NCBI GenBank assembly: GCA_963522175.1
Contig: CAUQXC010000002.1
Location: 310,001-374,000 of the forward strand
DNA: 64,000 nt
Reading direction: 5' to 3'
Source: CAKAHY01 sp963522175
Lineage (GTDB): Bacteria > Bacillota > Clostridia > Lachnospirales > Lachnospiraceae
How positions within the stretch are numbered: position 1 is the first letter of the stretch; each line of letters starts with the position of its first letter. Below, one piece after another: positions 7,874-17,009 of the stretch. The notes beneath the pieces are model-generated. The model was not told the origin of the DNA. It saw nothing but the letters and a program-made list of their open reading frames with translations, and did not search any database. Made by a program: the position numbers and the translations under genes.

Positions 7874-8701
7874 CTACTCTTCACCGTCAACATCGATTTC
7901 TCCCGTAAAGACCGTCGTTGCTTCTCCCGTCATATAAATATGCTTATCTTCCCTCTCGAATTTGATTTTTAAATCTCCTCCCAAAAGATGTACGCTCACC
8001 TCATCATTTACAAGGGATTTCAAAATAGCCGCATAAGCACAGGCACAGGCGCCGGTTCCGCATGCCAAGGTTTCACCGCTTCCCCTTTCCCATACTCTCA
8101 TGTATATGTTTTCCCTGTCTTCTATGTAAATAAATTCACTGTTCACCTTATTCGGAAAACGCTCATGATTCTCGTAGTATTTTCCTATACTTTCCAAATC
8201 AAGTTCATCCAGCTCCTTCTTAGAATTGACAAAATAAACGGCATGAGGATTGCCCATATCAACGGCTATAAAGCTTCTTTTTTCACCCATCACCTCTATT
8301 TCTTCCGGAAGCTCTCCGTCAAGTTTCGGAACACCCATATCTATTTCTATGAGCTTTGCCGTCTTATCCGGGTTTTTTTCTTTGATCCTTACTTTTTTGT
8401 TTCCCGCCAAGGTCTCCAAAATAAATTCATCCTTTTTTACATAAGCCAAGTCGTAAGCAAGTTTTGCCACGCATCTTGCACCGTTTCCGCACATCTGTGC
8501 TCTCGAGCCGTCTTTATTGTACATATCCATACGTACATCGGCATGCTCGCTCGGACAGACGAGAATAAGCCCGTCACTTCCTATTCCGAAATGTCTGTCG
8601 CTTACCCTTTTTGCCGTTTCTGCCGGATCATTCACCTTGTTTTTAAAGCAATCAATATATACATAGTCGTTTCCTATGCCCTGCATTTTAATAAATTTCA
8701 T
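7874..8701 (-). CDS. dapF: diaminopimelate epimerase
   Basis: Converts LL- to meso-diaminopimelate for lysine and peptidoglycan. Both catalytic cysteines are present: the first in MCGNGARCVAKLA near residue 75, the second in ACGTGACACAYAAI near residue 217. MQGIGNDYVYIDC opens the fold and IGSDGLILV precedes the first half-site. ATG 8701 matches where family members begin. A longer reading from ATG 8722 adds MYLIHKK, but its GGAGG touches the ATG, so the start is not settled. It overlaps nothing and lies between the ANTAR regulator and DUF2752. Confidence 0.93.
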   Translation of the reverse strand: MKFIKMQGIGNDYVYIDCFKNKVNDPAETAKRVSDRHFGIGSDGLILVCPSEHADVRMDMYNKDGSRAQMCGNGARCVAKLAYDLAYVKKDEFILETLAGNKKVRIKEKNPDKTAKLIEIDMGVPKLDGELPEEIEVMGEKRSFIAVDMGNPHAVYFVNSKKELDELDLESIGKYYENHERFPNKVNSEFIYIEDRENIYMRVWERGSGETLACGTGACACAYAAILKSLVNDEVSVHLLGGDLKIKFEREDKHIYMTGEATTVFTGEIDVDGEE

Positions 8702-8729
8702 TTTCTTATGTATTAAATACATCCTCCGA

Positions 8730-9272
8730 TTAATCATTTAAGCTTATTATCATAAGAGCGGTGTCCACAAGGGACTGAGCCTTATTCATACTTGTTTTTT
8801 GCAAATATCTGTGCGCCCGCTCTTCGCTCATCTTATGTCTTTCCATAAGTATATTCTTAGCCTTGCTTATTATACTTAATTCTTCATCCGTTTTTTTGAA
8901 ACCGGACTTTTTTTTCTTTTTGCGTTTTAAAATATCCGCAATTATCATTTCCACACTGTCAATTAAAGCGTATACCTTCAAAGGAAGCGGCAAAAATACC
9001 ACATCTTCCCCTACAGGCTCTTCAAGTCTCTCGGGACTTGTTATCAAAAGAAGGCTGCTTGTTTCATCAAGACTGTTTCTTATATCCGTATAAATCATAT
9101 CGGGAAAACTGTAAGCACATACCACTATAGCATTGTCTAAAGCCCTAGCCTTATAAATGGCATCCGCGCCGGTCAAAGCTGTAGCAATAACATTGTATCC
9201 GTTTTTTACAAGTATATTCTTTATTGCCTTTGCGTTCTCCGCCTTAGGAAATGCTACAATAAGCTCTACCAC
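8730..9272 (-). CDS. ANTAR-domain RNA-binding regulator with degenerate receiver
   Basis: A 180-residue protein of the AmiR/NasR/NitR type. Residues 1-115 form a receiver-like domain, but the usual phosphoacceptor aspartate position reads IVVCAYSFPDM and the switch lysine is replaced (FLPLPLK), so it is probably not phosphorylated. A KRKKKKK linker follows. Residues 125-178 are an ANTAR helix bundle (KAKNILMERHKMSEERAHRYLQKTS, MNKAQSLVDTALMI). ANTAR proteins bind paired hairpins in leader RNA and prevent termination. GTG 9272 has AGGAGA six bases upstream and lies 11 bases after the glnA stop, so glnA is its likely target and operon partner. Confidence 0.9.
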   Translation of the reverse strand: MVELIVAFPKAENAKAIKNILVKNGYNVIATALTGADAIYKARALDNAIVVCAYSFPDMIYTDIRNSLDETSSLLLITSPERLEEPVGEDVVFLPLPLKVYALIDSVEMIIADILKRKKKKKSGFKKTDEELSIISKAKNILMERHKMSEERAHRYLQKTSMNKAQSLVDTALMIISLND

Positions 9273-9283
9273 CGTTTATCTCC

Positions 9284-10612
9284 TTAATATTTATACAAAT
9301 ACTCTTTTATCTCCCAGTCGGATACGGATTCACAATACTTTTTCCACTCGACTTCTTTTGCCGCCAAGTATTTTTCAAAACTGTGCGCACCCAAAACCTC
9401 TTTCATAAACTCGCTTGTTTTAAAATAGCGTATAGCTTCCCCCAAAGTTTCAGGCAGCCTCTTAAGCCCCCTCCTTTTTATGCTCTCCTCATCCAACAAA
9501 AACAGGTTGTCATCGGTACTTTTTTCAGGCACAAGCTTCTCCTCGAGCCCCCTCAAACCTGCTTGAAGACAAGCTGCCAGAACAAAGTAGGGATTACATG
9601 CCGTATCGGGACTTCTAAACTCCATTCTCGTTTCTCCGCCCTTATGGCTCGGAATACGTATAAGAGTGCTTCTGTTACTTTTTGAACTCCACGAAATATA
9701 GGCGGGAGCATCGAAGCCCGGTATTATCCTCTTATATGAATTTACTATAGGGTTTGTAAGCAGTGCCATCTCGTTCATATACTTAAGTATACCCGCCATA
9801 AAGCTGTATGCGACAAAGCTCAAACCCTTTTCATCATTGGGATCCGCAAATAAATTATTACCGTTTCCGTCCCTAAGCTCTATGTTAAGATGCAGACCGT
9901 TTCCGTTAGTGCTTCCTATGGGTTTCGGCATAAACGAAGCATAGAGTCCGTGTCTTTTTGCAAGCGTTTTTATCGCAAACTTACTCGTCATTATAATATC
10001 CGCGGCTTCCAAAGCTCCTACGTATTCGAAATCCACCTCATGCTGAGCCGGAGCAATCTCATGATGCGAAGCGCTTATGGAATAGTCCATGTCTTCAAGG
10101 TTAAGCACTATATCACGTCTTATATTTTCCGCTGTATCAAGAGGACCCACGTCAAAATACGAAGCCTTATCGCTTTCCTTAAGGCTCGCTTGGCCTTCCT
10201 CATCGACCGAGAAGAGAATAAACTCAAGTTCACTTCCCACATAAAAGCCGTATCCCATAGATTCGGCTTTTTCTACAGCTCTTTTAAGTACATTCCTCGG
10301 ATCTCCTTCAAAAGCGTTTCCGTCGGGCTTGTACACATCACATATAAATCTTGCCACCTTACCTGTTTGGGGTCTCCACGGAAAAATTTTAAAGCTGTCC
10401 AAATCCGGATGTAAATACATGTCCGACGCTTCTATATGCACGAATCCCTCTATGCTGGAACCGTCAAACATAAATCTGTTATTGAGAGCTTTTTCAAGTT
10501 GAGCTACGGTTATGGCTATATTTTTCAACATTCCGAACATATCCGTAAACTGTAAACGTATAAATTCAACGTCCTCTTCCTCAACTATCCTGAAAATATC
10601 TTCTTTGGTCAT
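9284..10612 (-). CDS. glnA: glutamine synthetase, type I
   Basis: Condenses ammonia and glutamate with ATP. The 442-aa length and absence of an adenylylation insert indicate the GSI-alpha form found in Firmicutes. Motifs in order: FTDMFGMLKN, MFDGSSIEGF near residue 50 (the catalytic aspartate latch), EIAPAQHEVDFEY metal site, NGNGLHLN, KSNRSTLIRIP and EFRSPDTACNPYF. AAGGGAAG precedes ATG 10612. The leader holds a terminator 30 bases ahead of the start, and the next gene is an ANTAR antiterminator. There is no glnR in the window. Confidence 0.97.
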   Translation of the reverse strand: MTKEDIFRIVEEEDVEFIRLQFTDMFGMLKNIAITVAQLEKALNNRFMFDGSSIEGFVHIEASDMYLHPDLDSFKIFPWRPQTGKVARFICDVYKPDGNAFEGDPRNVLKRAVEKAESMGYGFYVGSELEFILFSVDEEGQASLKESDKASYFDVGPLDTAENIRRDIVLNLEDMDYSISASHHEIAPAQHEVDFEYVGALEAADIIMTSKFAIKTLAKRHGLYASFMPKPIGSTNGNGLHLNIELRDGNGNNLFADPNDEKGLSFVAYSFMAGILKYMNEMALLTNPIVNSYKRIIPGFDAPAYISWSSKSNRSTLIRIPSHKGGETRMEFRSPDTACNPYFVLAACLQAGLRGLEEKLVPEKSTDDNLFLLDEESIKRRGLKRLPETLGEAIRYFKTSEFMKEVLGAHSFEKYLAAKEVEWKKYCESVSDWEIKEYLYKY

Positions 10613-10634
10613 ATACTTCCCTTTCCTTAGCTTA

Positions 10635-10716
10635 CTCTAAAAAATAAGCCTGTTTGAAAAAATTCCAACCGGCTTATCATTTTAATCTTTAAATTGTCTT
10701 CGGATACTTTTTAGAG
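10635..10716 (-). promoter_or_regulatory. glnA leader: terminator with competing upstream pairing
   Basis: On the minus strand ATAAGCC (10671-10677) pairs with GGCTTAT (10644-10650), extended imperfectly inside, and runs into a T tract. It stands 56 bases after the preceding lipoprotein stop and about 30 before the glnA start. Upstream, CTCTAAAAA (10708-10716) is the exact complement of TTTTTAGAG in the T tract and its flank (10635-10643), and a second ATAAGCC copy lies at 10719-10726. This could be an attenuator, or simply the terminator of the upstream gene. No clear promoter was found between the hairpin and glnA. Confidence 0.55.
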
Positions 10717-10733
10717 AAAGGCTTATAAACTCA

Positions 10734-11270
10734 TTATTTTGTAGCTTCTATGATTGCCGTTATCTCTTCAAGCCCTATTCCGTTTGTATATATGGTGTAG
10801 GTGTAGCCGTCCTTCTCCCATCCGGCAAATTTTATAAGTTCTCCCTCGCCTTGAATGGATACTATGTTATTGTCTATGGTAACTTCCGAGCGTGACGGAT
10901 CCTCGCCATCATTTTTAAGTACGGCTTTTCCTTCTCCCACAGCTTTTCTTATCATAATCTCCTGCTCTTCACCCTGATAAATAACCTCTATCTGAGAATC
11001 CTTTATCACTTGAATTCTCCTTGACGGATAACCTTCCACGTTGTCGGGAGCCTGTATGCCGAAGCCCGCTACTTTTTCGGCTTCCTCAAAAGTTTTCACA
11101 TCCGTATACGGATTAGGAGCTCCCGCTATCGTTTCGTCCTTAATCTTTTCGCTTTCGGATACTTCCGTACTTGGAGTGACCGCACTCGTTTCAGGCTCGT
11201 TTTTTTTCGCCGCACATGCGCTTGTAAGAACAAGTGCCGACATCATTCCCATCAATATATATTTTTTCAT
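10734..11270 (-). CDS. putative lipoprotein, unknown function
   Basis: A 178-residue secreted lipoprotein. The signal peptide MKKYILMGMMSALVLTSAC ends in a lipobox with Cys at residue 19. An acidic, Ser/Thr/Glu-rich linker follows to about residue 48. The folded part (PYTDVKTFEEAEKVAGFGIQAP, then IEVIYQGEEQEIMIRKAVG) resembles DUF4367-type domains of Firmicute surface lipoproteins. That match is by eye and tentative. AAGGAG precedes ATG 11270. The gene lies between rarA and glnA. Confidence 0.75.
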   Translation of the reverse strand: MKKYILMGMMSALVLTSACAAKKNEPETSAVTPSTEVSESEKIKDETIAGAPNPYTDVKTFEEAEKVAGFGIQAPDNVEGYPSRRIQVIKDSQIEVIYQGEEQEIMIRKAVGEGKAVLKNDGEDPSRSEVTIDNNIVSIQGEGELIKFAGWEKDGYTYTIYTNGIGLEEITAIIEATK

Positions 11271-11359
11271 ACCTAAAAGTCTCCTTTTAAATCATAATAC
11301 TCTTCTTTTCAGTAATCATATACCAAGTAAAAAGCAATTACAAGCTTTATCAGTAAATA

Positions 11360-12709
11360 TTAAGTAAGTTTATCTGTATGTATAAATTGTGTCTTGAATT
11401 TTTTTATATACTCAAGCCTGTCTTTTAGAGCGGCTTCATCGCCCAACTTTCCGGCTTTGTAATATTCCCTTCCCCTTAAGCTGTCGGGCAGAGCCTGCAT
11501 ATTACTTATATGCTCCTCATAATTATGTGCATATTTATAGCCCTTGCCGTAATCAAGCTCCCTCATAAGCCTTGTCGGTGCGTTACGAAGATGTAGGGGA
11601 ACAGGTTCATTACAGCTTGTTTTAACATCTGCAAGAGCCGCCTGTCTTGCCGTATAAACGGAATTGGACTTGGGTGCAAGCGACATATATATGACAGCCT
11701 GTGTTAGAGCCAGATCGCACTCCGGCATTCCGAGATAATGGCAGGCATTATAGGCATCTATGGAAAGTCCCAACGCCCTGTTATCCGCAAGCCCTATATC
11801 CTCGCTCGCAAACTGTATGATCCTTCTTGCTATGTAAAGAGGGTCTTCACCCGATTCGAGCATACGGCAAAGCCAGTACACGCTCGCATCGGGATCCGAA
11901 TTTCTCATAGACTTATGCAAAGCCGAAATCAAATTATAATGTTCTTCTCCGTTTTTATCATAAAAGAAGATATTTTTATCCAATAAGTCTGCAAAAACGG
12001 TCTTATCTATGTATACATCCATCCCGTCCTTATCGGTATTGTTTACCGCAAGCTCCAAGGTGTTAAGAGCGGTTCTGGCATCTCCGTTTGCATACAGGGC
12101 AAGTGCTCTTAAGGTATCGTCGTCAATATGAAGCCTTAAGTCCGGAAAAGCTCTCGTATCCTCAAGGCAAGTCTTTAAAAGCCCAAGGAGCTCCTCCTCT
12201 GTCAGAGCTTTAAGAACAAAAACCTTTGCTCTTGAAAGCAAAGCCGAATTAACTTCAAAGCTCGGATTTTCAGTAGTTGCCCCGATTAATATTATACTGC
12301 CCTTTTCCACATAAGGTAAAAAGGCATCCTGTTGCGCCTTATTGAACCTGTGTATCTCGTCCACAAAAACTATGGTCTTTGTGCCTGTAAGCCTCAAGCT
12401 CTCGGCTTCCTTCATAATCTCTTTAATCTCTTTTATCCCCTGAGAAACCGCTGAAAACTCCACGTACTTCGCCTTTGTGGTATTGGCTATTATGCTCGCC
12501 AATGTGGTTTTCCCCACTCCGGGAGGCCCCCAGAAAATCATGGAGCCCACATTATCATTGTCTATCATTTGCCGCAAAACCTTGCCTTTGTCAAGCAAAT
12601 GTCTTTGTCCGACAAATTCATCCACGGTTCTCGGTCTCATTCTTGCCGCAAGCGGCTTGTTGAAATTATTGAAAACGGAAAAGGAAGTAAACATATTTAA
12701 TTGTTCCAT
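11360..12709 (-). CDS. rarA: replication-associated recombination protein A (AAA+ ATPase)
   Basis: RarA/MgsA, a clamp-loader-like ATPase that acts at stalled or gapped replication forks. It is 449 aa with Walker A GPPGVGKTTLA near residue 61, Walker B IVFVDEIHRFNKAQQDA, sensor 1 GATTENPSFEVN, and the C-terminal tetramerisation region PVPLHLRNAPTRLMRELDYGKGY. The extreme N-terminus MEQLNMF resembles a beta-clamp binding motif (QLxLF type). AAGGAG stands eight bases before ATG 12709. It follows engB by 34 bases and is probably the last gene of the clpX-lon-engB run. Confidence 0.94.
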   Translation of the reverse strand: MEQLNMFTSFSVFNNFNKPLAARMRPRTVDEFVGQRHLLDKGKVLRQMIDNDNVGSMIFWGPPGVGKTTLASIIANTTKAKYVEFSAVSQGIKEIKEIMKEAESLRLTGTKTIVFVDEIHRFNKAQQDAFLPYVEKGSIILIGATTENPSFEVNSALLSRAKVFVLKALTEEELLGLLKTCLEDTRAFPDLRLHIDDDTLRALALYANGDARTALNTLELAVNNTDKDGMDVYIDKTVFADLLDKNIFFYDKNGEEHYNLISALHKSMRNSDPDASVYWLCRMLESGEDPLYIARRIIQFASEDIGLADNRALGLSIDAYNACHYLGMPECDLALTQAVIYMSLAPKSNSVYTARQAALADVKTSCNEPVPLHLRNAPTRLMRELDYGKGYKYAHNYEEHISNMQALPDSLRGREYYKAGKLGDEAALKDRLEYIKKFKTQFIHTDKLT

Positions 12710-12743
12710 CTTATAAACTCCTTATACAAACAAGGTTTTATAG

Positions 12744-13328
12744 TTATTTTATTATCTCTTCAATCTCTCTTAAAATTTCCTCTTTGCCCTGCTTACTCAT
12801 CGAGGAAAAAGGGAAAATCTTTGCTTCTCCCTTGATTTCGAAGCCGTCTTTAAGCATTTTTATATGCTTTGAAACCTGCGAACGTTTTATTTTATCAAGC
12901 TTTGTAGCAATTATCACGGGATTAAAGCCATGCTCCTTTATCCATGAATACATCATTTTATCATTTGACGAAGGCTCATGCCTTATATCCACAAGCAAAA
13001 AAACCGCTTTCAGCTGTTTCGAAGAATCAAGGTAGTTTTCAATCATTTTTCCCCATTTTGCCTTAATTTCTTCGCTTACCTTTGCATATCCGTAGCCCGG
13101 AAGATCTACATAGTACAGGCTTTTATTTATTCTGTAAAAGTTTATGGTCTGTGTCTTTCCCGGAGATGCGGATGTTCTTGCAAGGGACTTTCTGTTCATC
13201 AAAGCATTGATGAGACTTGATTTTCCTACATTTGATTTACCGGCAAAGGCTATTTCCGGGTATTCGTTTTTCGGAAGAGTACTAGTAATTCCGCATACGG
13301 TTTCCAATATTGCATCTTTAATAAGCAT
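12744..13328 (-). CDS. engB: ribosome biogenesis GTPase EngB/YsxC
   Basis: Essential GTPase for 50S subunit assembly, 194 aa. G1 AGKSNVGKSSLINAL near residue 30, G2 region ASPGKTQTINFY, G3 DLPGYGYAK, and G4 ATKLDKIKRSQ are all intact. Its ATG is one base after the lon stop codon and uses GAAGG at the lon end, so the two are translationally coupled. The lon-engB order is conserved in Bacillus and Clostridia. Confidence 0.96.
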   Translation of the reverse strand: MLIKDAILETVCGITSTLPKNEYPEIAFAGKSNVGKSSLINALMNRKSLARTSASPGKTQTINFYRINKSLYYVDLPGYGYAKVSEEIKAKWGKMIENYLDSSKQLKAVFLLVDIRHEPSSNDKMMYSWIKEHGFNPVIIATKLDKIKRSQVSKHIKMLKDGFEIKGEAKIFPFSSMSKQGKEEILREIEEIIK

Positions 13329-13329
13329 T

Positions 13330-15684
13330 TTACTTTTTTCCTTCTTTTAGTGCCGTTTCAAGTACCTTGTTGATATCTGCCGCATACACTATTTCCATAC
13401 CGCTGAGTATTTCTTCGGAAATCTCCTCAATATCCACGGAATTTTTTTCCGGTACTATTACCGTTTTGATTTCAGCCATTTTTGCAGCCAAAAGCTTTTC
13501 TTTTAAGCCGCCTATAGGAAGTACACGTCCTCTTAGTGTTACTTCTCCCGTCATGGCAACGTCTTTTCTTACCTTCCTGTTAATAAATGCGGATAAAATC
13601 GCGGTTGTCATGGTGATACCGGCACTAGGTCCGTCCTTCGGAACCGCTCCCGCCGGAATATGCAGGTGAACATCATTTTCTTCAAAGCTTTTAATATCCA
13701 CTCCGTATTTTTTGGCAAGTGATTTAACACAGGTATAAGCTATACTTGCGGACTCCTTCATAACATCACCCATTTGTCCGGTAAGAACCAGCTTTCCGCT
13801 GCCTTTTATGAGATTAACTTCTATTTGAAGGGTATCTCCTCCCACGCTTGTCCACGCAAGACCTCTTACTATGCCTACCTCGTCTTTTTCATTTGCAAGC
13901 TCAAAGCTTACCTTCTCTTTTCCAAGAAAGTCTTCAAGATTTTTATTATTTACCGTTATTTTTGTCTTTCTGCCTTCGAGAACCTTTCTTGCACACTTTC
14001 TGAACACATTTCCTATCTGTCTCTCAAGACCTCTTACTCCCGCCTCTCTGGTATAGTTATGTATTATTCTTTTTAAAGCCTGATCGCTTATTTTTACATC
14101 CTTATCGCTAAGTCCGTTTTCCGTAAGCTGCTTTTTAAGAAGATAGTCTTTTGCGATATGGTACTTTTCGTTTTCCGTGTACGAGCTTATCTCTATTAAT
14201 TCCATTCTGTCAAGCAAAGGCTTAGGTATGGTGGAAACCGTATTGGCTGTGGCTATAAACAAAACTTTTGACAGATCTATGGGTATTTCCACATAATTAT
14301 CTCTGAAGGTATGATTCTGAGCCGGATCCAGAACCTCAAGAAGAGCCGAGCTCGTATCTCCCTTATAATCGCTGCTAACCTTGTCTATTTCATCAAGGAG
14401 CATTAAAGGATTGTTTACCTTAGCCTGCCTGAGACCGTCAACAAGTCGTCCCGGCATCGCTCCTATATATGTTTTTCTGTGTCCCCTTATTTCAGCTTCG
14501 TCACGCACCCCTCCGAGGCTTATGCGAATATATTTTTTATTAAGAGCACCGGCAACACTTTTTGCTATACTCGTTTTTCCCGTACCCGGAGGGCCGACAA
14601 GGCATAAAATAGGGCTGTGTCCGTTAGGATTAAGCATACGTACCGCAAGATACTCTATTATTCTCTCCTTCACCTTTTCAAGTCCGTAATGCTCATCATC
14701 CAGAATCTTTGCCGCTTTTTTAATATCCGAGTTATCCTTGGATTTCTTATTCCAAGGTATATCAAAAACAGTTTCAAGATAGTTTCTTATGACATTAAGC
14801 TCCTGAGAGCCCGAAGGCATGGATCTGAACCTGTTTATCTCTTTTAAAAGCTTTTCCTTTGATTCCTTAGGTATATTAAGCTTATCGAGCTTTGCTTCAT
14901 ACTCGTCGGCTTCCGATACCGGAGAACTGTCTCCGAGCTCCGCTTGAATAAGCTTAAGCTGCTCACGCAAAACATATTCCTTTTGGTTTTTATCTATCTG
15001 CTCTCTAAGCTGTTCCTGAAAGCTTTGCTTTATATCAAGTACCTGGTTTTCTTTCATAAGATAAGAAACAACATACTCGTAAATTTCTTCCATATCGTTA
15101 CTTTCGAGAATCTTTTGCTTTATCCTATAATCAAAAATAACCTCCGCACTTATTTTAAGCAAAAGCTCTTCAAGGCTTTCCGTCTGCCTCATACTTCTGA
15201 GCTTTTCAATATTGCTTTCTCTGTTTTTATTCATAAACTCTTTTAAGAGCTCTTTTACTATTCTTAGCATAGCCTCTTTTGCTTCGGGCTTTATTGCGGT
15301 GTTTTCATAATTAAATACTTCGGTTTCGCTTTCTCTTACATAGCTTATCATGTACTCGTCATCTTTTATTATTTCCAAGAACTCGCATCTTTTTATACCT
15401 TCAAGCATAATGCGAATATTGCCCTTTGATGAGTTCGTATTTGCCCTTACGAGCTGTTTTATCCTACAATATGTACCGTATTTATATAAATCATCCGCTT
15501 CCGGGTCGATTACGGACGGCTCAATTTGAGTTATGACAAATATTTTCTCATCCTCAGCCATAGCTTTTTCTATCGCTTTTATAGATTTAGGTCTTGAAAT
15601 ATCAAAATGAACCACCGTATTGGGGATGGCAACCACTCCTCTTAAGGGGATGGTAACCACACGCATATATTTATTTTCTTCCAT
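13330..15684 (-). CDS. lon: ATP-dependent protease La
   Basis: LonA-type cytoplasmic protease, 784 aa. The N-terminal substrate domain starts with LRGVVAIPNTVVHFDI. The AAA+ module has GPPGTGKTSIAKSVAGAL near residue 360 and PLMLLDEIDKV. The protease domain has catalytic Ser in PKDGPSAGITM and Lys in GGLKEKLLAAKMA, the Ser-Lys dyad. It follows clpX, with a hairpin in the 50-base gap, and precedes engB. No CtsR or HrcA operator was recognised upstream. Confidence 0.97.
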   Translation of the reverse strand: MEENKYMRVVTIPLRGVVAIPNTVVHFDISRPKSIKAIEKAMAEDEKIFVITQIEPSVIDPEADDLYKYGTYCRIKQLVRANTNSSKGNIRIMLEGIKRCEFLEIIKDDEYMISYVRESETEVFNYENTAIKPEAKEAMLRIVKELLKEFMNKNRESNIEKLRSMRQTESLEELLLKISAEVIFDYRIKQKILESNDMEEIYEYVVSYLMKENQVLDIKQSFQEQLREQIDKNQKEYVLREQLKLIQAELGDSSPVSEADEYEAKLDKLNIPKESKEKLLKEINRFRSMPSGSQELNVIRNYLETVFDIPWNKKSKDNSDIKKAAKILDDEHYGLEKVKERIIEYLAVRMLNPNGHSPILCLVGPPGTGKTSIAKSVAGALNKKYIRISLGGVRDEAEIRGHRKTYIGAMPGRLVDGLRQAKVNNPLMLLDEIDKVSSDYKGDTSSALLEVLDPAQNHTFRDNYVEIPIDLSKVLFIATANTVSTIPKPLLDRMELIEISSYTENEKYHIAKDYLLKKQLTENGLSDKDVKISDQALKRIIHNYTREAGVRGLERQIGNVFRKCARKVLEGRKTKITVNNKNLEDFLGKEKVSFELANEKDEVGIVRGLAWTSVGGDTLQIEVNLIKGSGKLVLTGQMGDVMKESASIAYTCVKSLAKKYGVDIKSFEENDVHLHIPAGAVPKDGPSAGITMTTAILSAFINRKVRKDVAMTGEVTLRGRVLPIGGLKEKLLAAKMAEIKTVIVPEKNSVDIEEISEEILSGMEIVYAADINKVLETALKEGKK

Positions 15685-15712
15685 ATTAACCTCAATTATC
15701 CAAATATAAGTA

Positions 15713-15736
15713 AAGAGTTTCGAAATCGAAACTCTT
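15713..15736 (-). terminator. hairpin between clpX and lon
   Basis: AAGAGTTTCG pairs perfectly with CGAAACTCTT across four bases, beginning at the clpX stop codon and followed by TTTACTTATATT. The T tract is weak, so it may be a partial terminator or a processing/stability element that lowers lon relative to clpX. Confidence 0.5.
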
Positions 15737-17000
15737 AGCCAAGTTTTTGTATGCTGCTTGTTTTGTCTCTGTAAACCAATTCATACTCCCCGGTTTTAAT
15801 CGTGTCCAGATTGACCCTGCATATACTGATATTATCGCTTGAAGGCACCTCGTACATCATGTCCGTCATCACCCTCTCAAGTATGCTTCTTAAGCCTCTT
15901 GCACCTGTTTTTTGCTCTAATGCCTGTTTAGCAAGCTCTTTAATAGCTTCATCGGTAAATTCGAGTTTAACCTCATCAAGCTCCAAAAGCTTCTGATATT
16001 GTTTAATCAGAGCGTTTTTAGGCTTTGTAAGAATGCTGATAAGAGCTTCCTCATCAAGCATCTCCAAAGAAACCTGAACCGGAACTCTTCCTATAAACTC
16101 GGGAATTAAACCGAACTTTGTTAAATCCTGAGGCATAGCAAGCTTAAACAATTCGTCTATATCTTTTGTATTCTTTGTAGCCACCTCGGAATTGAATCCT
16201 ATGCTGCCCGTATTCAGTCTTCTTTCGATGATTTTTTCCAGACCGTCAAAAGCTCCTCCGCATATAAATAAAATATTTGTGGTGTCAATTTTCAAAAGCT
16301 CCTGCTGAGGATGCTTTCTTCCTCCCTGAGGAGGTACACTGGCAATCGTTCCTTCCAATATTTTGAGAAGTGCCTGCTGAACTCCCTCTCCGCTTACGTC
16401 TCTCGTAATGCTGACATTTTCCGATTTCTTGGTAATTTTATCTATCTCATCTATGTATATAATGCCGCGCTCGGCTCTTTCAATATCGTCATCCGCCGCC
16501 TGAATAAGCTTGAGAAGAATATTCTCAACATCCTCACCTACATAGCCTGCTTCGGTTAAGCTTGTAGCATCGGCAATGGCAAAGGGTACGTTAAGTATCT
16601 TAGCCAAGGTCTGAGCAAGGTAGGTTTTTCCCGAACCTGTAGGTCCGAGCATCAAAATATTGGATTTTTGAATATCCACAGATAAATCTTTCTTTGACAG
16701 AATCCTTTTATAATGATTGTATACCGCAACACTGAGAACTTTTTTAGCGTCATCCTGCCCGATAACGTACTCATCCAAGAAGTTTTTAATCTCCTTTGGC
16801 TTCAAAAGATTAATATTATCTACATCATATTCTTCATCATCTTTATCCCCGAATTCATCCGAAAGTATCTCGGAACAAAGCTCAACACACTCGTCACAAA
16901 TAAATATCCCGTTCGGACCCGATATAAGTCTTTCTACGTGAGCCTCATCCTTTCCGCAAAATGAACAGGTAACCTTCTTATCTTTATCTTTATTAGCCAC
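15735..17000 (-). CDS. clpX: ATP-dependent Clp protease ATP-binding subunit ClpX
   Basis: AAA+ unfoldase that feeds ClpP, 421 aa. The N-terminal zinc domain has [17 protein letters not shown] and ICDECVELC (four Cys ligands, residues about 12-40). Walker [16 protein letters not shown], Walker [11 protein letters not shown], and pore loop [11 protein letters not shown] follow. An IGF-type ClpP-contact loop is expected near [11 protein letters not shown], where SIGF is visible. GTG 17000 has AGGAGG five bases upstream. It lies nine bases after clpP, forming the classic clpP-clpX pair. Confidence 0.97.
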   Translation of the reverse strand: MANKDKDKKVTCSFCGKDEAHVERLISGPNGIFICDECVELCSEILSDEFGDKDDEEYDVDNINLLKPKEIKNFLDEYVIGQDDAKKVLSVAVYNHYKRILSKKDLSVDIQKSNILMLGPTGSGKTYLAQTLAKILNVPFAIADATSLTEAGYVGEDVENILLKLIQAADDDIERAERGIIYIDEIDKITKKSENVSITRDVSGEGVQQALLKILEGTIASVPPQGGRKHPQQELLKIDTTNILFICGGAFDGLEKIIERRLNTGSIGFNSEVATKNTKDIDELFKLAMPQDLTKFGLIPEFIGRVPVQVSLEMLDEEALISILTKPKNALIKQYQKLLELDEVKLEFTDEAIKELAKQALEQKTGARGLRSILERVMTDMMYEVPSSDNISICRVNLDTIKTGEYELVYRDKTSSIQKLG

Positions 17001-17009
17001 TATTTCCTC

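Noticed and set aside
7988..8716. A 242-codon open frame opposite dapF
   Set aside because: dapF is strongly supported by both catalytic cysteines; the antisense frame has no family features or ribosome site.
9890..10414. A 174-codon open frame opposite glnA
   Set aside because: It is antisense to conserved glutamine synthetase motifs and lacks initiation signals.
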